From positions 1-64,000 of the forward strand of contig JAEEYP010000058.1 in assembly GCA_016288155.1 (NCBI GenBank): DNA of 64,000 nt. Direction: 5' to 3'. Origin of the DNA: Clostridiales bacterium. GTDB taxonomy: Bacteria > Bacillota > Clostridia > Oscillospirales > CAG-272. Below are positions 59,900 through 64,000 of the stretch, piece after piece. The position numbers and the translations under genes are program-made. Numbering within the stretch: the first letter of the stretch is position 1; the number at the start of each line of letters is the position of its first letter. Under the pieces are notes generated by a model that was given only the letters and a program-made list of their open reading frames with translations, had not been told where the DNA came from and did not search any database.

Positions 59900-60772
59900 A
59901 TGCCCTTGTATCTGACGGATCCGGACCCGTGGCGGCTGACCCTTCCGGTGAACTGCAGCCTGTGTCAGCTTCAGCCGCACGAGGGCTTTTTCGAGCATTA
60001 TCACGACGCGATGGAGATCATCGCCGTCGTGCAGGGATCCATGGACTGCACCGCGGACAGCCGGAGCTGTTCGCTCGGCGTCGGGGACGTGATCGTGTTC
60101 AACCCCTACACGGTGCATTCCGGCTTCATGACCGCCAAGGACACGGAATACCTGTGCCTCACGTTCTTGCTTTCGGAGGTTTTGAATTTCCCCGATTCCG
60201 TTCTGAGCCGCTGCGTCGATTCTCTGGAAACGGGGCAGAACGTATTTGACGAGCGGTATCCGGCGGGGGGAGAGGACAGCGCCGCGCTGTTCGGACACAT
60301 GGAGCGCCTGTACCGGGATCTGAGGAGCGGCACGCCGGAGAGCGAGGTATCGGTGCTGACGGAGCTGTACGGGATCTTCGGCATTCTGTTCGGGCGGCAT
60401 TACCGCGTGAACACGGAAAGCAGCGTCCGCAAAAAGAGTCTGAAATTTCTGCGGCAGCTGTCCGCGTATATGGCGGCGCATTACTGGCAGCCGATCACCA
60501 CGGAGACCGCGGCGCAGGCGCTGTTCATGAGCACCTCCCACTTCTCGCACGTGATCCGGCAGAATTTCAATCTCAGCTTTTCCGAGTATCTGCGGAAGTA
60601 CCGGCTCAACTGCGCGATGCGGTACGGTACCGATACGCCGAAGAGCGTCCGGCAGATATCCGAAGCGGTGGGATTCACGGATTACGCCTATTTCTCACGC
60701 GCTTTCAAGGAATATACCGGCGTCGCGCCGGGCGTCTACTTTTCAAAAAGGAAGAGACGAAGCGGGAAGTGA
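59900..60772 (+). CDS. AraC-family transcription regulator
   Basis: A 290-residue protein. An N-terminal cupin-like sensing domain (HEGFFEHYHDAMEIIAVVQG; VGDVIVFNPYTVHSG) precedes two helix-turn-helices at residues 195-285 (AAQALFMSTSHFSHVIRQNF and RQISEAVGFTDYAYFSRAFK). The start at 59900 follows AGGAGG; the open frame upstream runs through the repeats and is not real. It probably controls the downstream glycoside genes. Confidence 0.92.
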   Translation: MPLYLTDPDPWRLTLPVNCSLCQLQPHEGFFEHYHDAMEIIAVVQGSMDCTADSRSCSLGVGDVIVFNPYTVHSGFMTAKDTEYLCLTFLLSEVLNFPDSVLSRCVDSLETGQNVFDERYPAGGEDSAALFGHMERLYRDLRSGTPESEVSVLTELYGIFGILFGRHYRVNTESSVRKKSLKFLRQLSAYMAAHYWQPITTETAAQALFMSTSHFSHVIRQNFNLSFSEYLRKYRLNCAMRYGTDTPKSVRQISEAVGFTDYAYFSRAFKEYTGVAPGVYFSKRKRRSGK

Positions 60773-60898
60773 GATAAAAAAGCAGTACGGGACAACTTTC
60801 ACACCATTATTCGCAATCCCGTGTATGTTTTTCGGCGCGGAAAAGGTGTATAATTATAAAAGAGCGGTATGCCCGCGAAAATGATCGGAGGGATCGAA

Positions 60899-62374
60899 AT
60901 GAAAAGGATCGGCGCATTCATTCTTACGTGCCTGATGCTCATCCCCCTTGCGGCCTGCGGCGAGGCGGGCAAGACGCCGGAGACGACGGATACCGGCACG
61001 AAAGCGACGGAAACGACCGCCGCGCCGGAAACAGCCGCGCCGGACGTCCTCTTCCCCGGCGTGGACTGGAACGGCAGGACCTTCAGCGTGCTCGCCAAGG
61101 AGAACACCATCTATAACTTCGGCAACAAGGAGATCTACGCGGAGGATTACACCGGGGAGCCGCTGAACGACGCTGTGTACGAGCGGAACATGAAGATCGA
61201 GGAGACATACGGCGTAACGATCGCGTATACCGAGCGTCCCCAACCGGACGACACGCTGCGCCAGACGGTCCGCTCGATGGATTCCGCCTTCGACCTTTCC
61301 TTCAACTGGCAGTCCACCATCGGGAAGCTGGCGGGCGAGGGACTGATGTACAACTTGCTCGATCTGGCGTACGTCGATTATTCGCAGCCGTACTGGAACG
61401 AGGACGCCAACGACGCGCTGTCGCTCGGGGGGCTGTTGTTCTTCACCACGAGCGATTACGAGATCCACGACAAGCTCCGTTCCTATATCGTCATCTGTAA
61501 CGGGGATATGGCGGTCAACTTCGGGCTGGGCGATCTGCAGGACGTCGCGGATGCAGGGAAATGGACCATCGACTTCATGCTCTCCTGCTGCGAGGCGGTG
61601 GCGCAGGACGTGAACAACGACGGGAAGATGAAGGCCGACGACGTCTTCGGGCTGATCGGCGGCGATCTCAAGGACGTGGGGATGTTCACGCTCTCCATGG
61701 GGAACAAGATCGTCGACAAGGACGACGAAGGGAAGCTCTATATCTCCATGTACACGGACCGCATGCTCGATTCGATCGACAAGATCCTCGATCTCTTCGA
61801 CAAGAGCACGTCCGCGTGGCCGGGGGATCTGGAGCGTTACAGCGGCTCGGAGAACCTGTGGGACTACGCCGCCAACATCTTCTACGGCGGCAGCGCGCTC
61901 TTCACCTCCCAGAACATGGTCGTTCTGGAGTCGTGCTCCGAGCTGTGCGATTTCGATTACAAGGTCCTCCCGATGCCGAAGTACGACGAGGCGCAGGAGA
62001 AATATATGACGCAGCCGGACAACATCGCGCTGCTCTTCGGCGTGCCGCTGACCGTCGAGGATCCGGATTTCTGCGGGTTCATGCTCGAGGTCCTCTCCGA
62101 GGCGTCGACGGAAACGACGCTGAGGACGTATTACGAGATGGGCTGCAAGCACAGACACGTGAACGACGAGCGCTCGGCGCGGATGCTCGACACGATCATG
62201 GACGGGCTGACGTATGACATCGGCTTCGTCTACAATCTCGGCGAGCTGCGGAACATCATCTGCGATACGATCCCCTCGAGGAGGGACAACGTGCTGCCGG
62301 TACAGTACGCGAAGTACGAGGATTGGGCGCTCGAGGACATCGAGAACCTGATGAAGCAATACAACATGGAATAA
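60899..62374 (+). CDS. Extracellular solute-binding lipoprotein
   Basis: A 491-residue protein. Signal peptide with lipobox LIPLAAC (Cys at about 20), a Thr/Glu/Ala-rich linker (residues 25-60), then a large periplasmic-binding fold of the carbohydrate ABC class (YERNMKIEETYGVTI; LPMPKYDEAQEKYMTQ). No permease genes are in the window. GGAGGG precedes 60899. Confidence 0.88.
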   Translation: MKRIGAFILTCLMLIPLAACGEAGKTPETTDTGTKATETTAAPETAAPDVLFPGVDWNGRTFSVLAKENTIYNFGNKEIYAEDYTGEPLNDAVYERNMKIEETYGVTIAYTERPQPDDTLRQTVRSMDSAFDLSFNWQSTIGKLAGEGLMYNLLDLAYVDYSQPYWNEDANDALSLGGLLFFTTSDYEIHDKLRSYIVICNGDMAVNFGLGDLQDVADAGKWTIDFMLSCCEAVAQDVNNDGKMKADDVFGLIGGDLKDVGMFTLSMGNKIVDKDDEGKLYISMYTDRMLDSIDKILDLFDKSTSAWPGDLERYSGSENLWDYAANIFYGGSALFTSQNMVVLESCSELCDFDYKVLPMPKYDEAQEKYMTQPDNIALLFGVPLTVEDPDFCGFMLEVLSEASTETTLRTYYEMGCKHRHVNDERSARMLDTIMDGLTYDIGFVYNLGELRNIICDTIPSRRDNVLPVQYAKYEDWALEDIENLMKQYNME

Positions 62375-62401
62375 CAGAGACAACGTCAAAGGAGCATGGC
62401 T

Positions 62402-63727
62402 ATGGCGAAAGTATCCGTACGTTTCGGCCCCGGTCAGGGAAAGATCAAGCCGATGCACGCCGTGAACAACGGGCCGATCGATTTGAAAACAGAGCAGATC
62501 CGCAGCAACTTCGAGGCGTTCCGCGCGGCGAGGATCCCGTTCGTGCGCAATCACGACGCGTCTTTCTTCATCTGGTACGGCGGGGAGCACACCGTCGACG
62601 TCCACGCGATCTTCCCGGACTTCACGAAGAATCCGTACGACGCGGACAGCTATGATTTCACGCTGACGGACGAGTACCTCAAGAGCATCGTCGACGCCGG
62701 ATCCTCGGTATTTTACCGCCTCGGCTCGAAGATCGAGCACTGGACGAAAAAGTACGGCACGATCGTCCCCTCTGATTTCCATAAGTGGGCGGTCGTCTGC
62801 GAGCACATCATCCGCCACTACAACGAGGGATGGGCGAACGGGTTCCGCCACAATATCGTCTACTGGGAGATCTGGAACGAGCCGGACGGCATAAAGGAGG
62901 ACGGCACGTCGCCGAACTGGTCCGGCACGCCTCGGGAGTTTTACGAACTGTACGCCGCCGCGGCGACGCATCTCAAGGGGCGGTTCCCGCATCTGAAGAT
63001 CGGCGGACCGGCGGTCTGCGGCTACGCCGAGGACGGGAAGTGGACGAAGGATTTTCTCGCGTATCTGACCGCCGGAGGGCGGCGCGTCCCGCTCGATTTC
63101 TTCTCCTGGCACGCGTACACGGAGTATCCGTGCGTCATCCGCGAGATGGGCGAGTTCACGCGGGCACTGCTCGACGCCGCCGGGTACACGGAGACGGAAT
63201 CGATCCTGGACGAGTACAATTATCTGGAGAACTTCACGGACCGCTTCGTTTCTTCCGTTCTGGAGATCATCGGCATGCACGGCGCGGCGCTCACCGCCGC
63301 CGCCATGGCGGTCGGTCAGGCCGGTCCGATCGACATGCTGATGTACTACGACGCGCGGCCGTGCATCTTCAACGGGATGTTCGACATCTACACGCTCGCT
63401 CCGCTGAAGGGGTATTATCCGTTCGTGATGTTCTCCCGGCTGTACGAACTGGGGAACGCGGCGGGATGCGTCTCGGACGACGAGGACATCTACGCCGCCG
63501 CCGCCGGGGGTGACGGGGGATACGCCCTCATGCTGACCCATTACCGGCAGGACAAGGCGAAAGTCGAGAAGACCGTGCGGCTGCGGCTGGACGGCGCGCC
63601 GGACGGCGAGTGGCAGGCCGAGGTGCTCGATGCGGACCGCACGATGGAGGGGCGGACCGTGACGGTGAAGGACGGCGAGGCGGAGATCGTCATGCCCGCC
63701 GACTGCGTCGTTCTGCTGCGGCGCTGA
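62402..63727 (+). CDS. GH39-like glycoside hydrolase
   Basis: A 441-residue TIM-barrel enzyme. IVYWEIWNEPDG holds the acid/base Glu, and SILDEYNY probably the nucleophile. A C-terminal beta domain follows. This is the GH39 outline (xylosidase and relatives). There is no signal peptide, so it acts in the cytoplasm. AAAGGAG is better spaced for the ATG at 62402 than for that at 62396. Confidence 0.82.
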   Translation: MAKVSVRFGPGQGKIKPMHAVNNGPIDLKTEQIRSNFEAFRAARIPFVRNHDASFFIWYGGEHTVDVHAIFPDFTKNPYDADSYDFTLTDEYLKSIVDAGSSVFYRLGSKIEHWTKKYGTIVPSDFHKWAVVCEHIIRHYNEGWANGFRHNIVYWEIWNEPDGIKEDGTSPNWSGTPREFYELYAAAATHLKGRFPHLKIGGPAVCGYAEDGKWTKDFLAYLTAGGRRVPLDFFSWHAYTEYPCVIREMGEFTRALLDAAGYTETESILDEYNYLENFTDRFVSSVLEIIGMHGAALTAAAMAVGQAGPIDMLMYYDARPCIFNGMFDIYTLAPLKGYYPFVMFSRLYELGNAAGCVSDDEDIYAAAAGGDGGYALMLTHYRQDKAKVEKTVRLRLDGAPDGEWQAEVLDADRTMEGRTVTVKDGEAEIVMPADCVVLLRR

Positions 63728-63744
63728 GCAAAAAACGATCCGAG

Positions 63745-63793
63745 GCAGCTCCCATCGCGTCCCCCGGAGGGGGAGGGCGGGGGAGCTGCTTTT
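63745..63793 (+). terminator. Probable intrinsic terminator
   Basis: The stem GCAGCTCCC/GGGAGCTGC with a GC-rich internal region is followed by TTTT. Confidence 0.65.
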
Positions 63794-63841
63794 CGGCAGA
63801 TGCGTCTGCCGTATTTTCTGAATTGCGGGAGGAAGAGGATC

Positions 63842-64000
63842 ATGCGGTTTCCCGACAGATTTTTCGCGGCGGGGACGGAGTGCTCGACTTTTGAGAAGCC
63901 GGTCCCGGCGCCGTGCTTTCGAAAATCGTTTACGTGCGCGGAGCCGGGGGAGGCTTCGCTCGTCATATGCGGCCTCGGCGTGTACGAGCTGTTCGTCAAC
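63842..64000 (+). CDS. GH78-like alpha-L-rhamnosidase, N-terminus only
   Basis: The first 53 residues of a gene that runs off the right edge. The ending SLVICGLGVYELFVN is the conserved N-terminal beta-sandwich strand of bacterial alpha-L-rhamnosidases. GGAGGAAGAGG is upstream. The assignment rests on this short part alone. Confidence 0.65.
   Translation, partial: MRFPDRFFAAGTECSTFEKPVPAPCFRKSFTCAEPGEASLVICGLGVYELFVN

Noticed and set aside
59339..60550. A 403-residue minus-strand frame over the AraC gene and repeats
   Set aside because: It is antisense to a clear AraC protein and derives its Pro/Gly-rich part from the palindromic repeat; no ribosome site.
60820..60860. Promoter before the solute-binding protein
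   Set aside because: TATAAT is present at 60849, but no -35-like hexamer lies at an acceptable distance, so I did not list it.

Overview
The window is a high-GC Gram-positive chromosome segment carrying a complete integrated prophage of about 52 kb. The host looks like a member of the Clostridia, probably Oscillospirales or a relative: L33, SecE, NusG, L11 and L1 form one cluster, promoters are sigma-A type with TTGACA and TATAAT, Shine-Dalgarno sites are strong, and a sugar-degradation locus pairs lipoprotein solute-binding proteins with glycosidases. I cannot name the species.

Host left flank (1-7383): a broken-off FAD oxidoreductase translationally coupled to an alpha-L-fucosidase; rplA, rplK, nusG, secE and rpmG, all leftward; an unknown single-pass membrane protein; a divergent malic enzyme; and tRNA-Val(CAC), which is the phage attachment site. 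Host right flank (59430-64000): two tandem copies of a 142-bp unit that contains the tRNA 3' end and its terminator, then an AraC regulator, a sugar-binding lipoprotein, a GH39-like glycosidase and the start of a GH78-like rhamnosidase.

Prophage (7376-59429): a siphovirus-type temperate phage. Only the repressor and a large serine integrase read rightward; everything else reads leftward. In order of transcription, right to left: a Cro-like regulator; the replication module (PD-(D/E)XK exonuclease, DUF2815 protein, family A DNA polymerase, ThyX, MazG-like protein, a methyltransferase, VapE primase/helicase, VRR-NUC nuclease, SNF2 helicase); a DUF1492/ArpU-like late regulator; then the late region (DUF4417 protein, two ADP-ribosyltransferase-like cassettes, terminase small subunit, terminase large subunit split by a group I intron with an HNH gene, portal, minor capsid protein, scaffold, major capsid protein, connectors, tape measure, tail and fibre proteins, amidase-type lysis genes represented by a holin and GH25 lysin). 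Last comes a 10-kb accessory arm of many small genes, with its own promoters, that ends at attL.

The main unexplained structures are: (1) a leader RNA before the late operon whose hairpin loop is a perfect 13-nt complement of the ribosome site of the next gene and of a ribosome-site sequence reused around the phage; (2) two matched arrays of TGTAAC hexamers 26.6 kb apart, probable paired origins; (3) a polar heptamer, GCTACAC, found at least 25 times and almost always on the coding strand, in all three reading frames; (4) two tandem cassettes of a MGGRGSNSG-headed ADP-ribosyltransferase-like protein plus a small lysine-tailed protein; (5) an attachment event that swaps the C-terminal tail of the integrase; (6) face-to-face repressor and early promoters with a dispersed operator AGTCAA-N6-TTGACT; (7) a candidate 76-nt RNA beside a CopG repressor.

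The prophage is probably damaged. The head-tail junction genes and the start of the tape measure seem deleted around 29.6 kb, and three genes carry single-base frameshifts. Assembly error has not been excluded for these.
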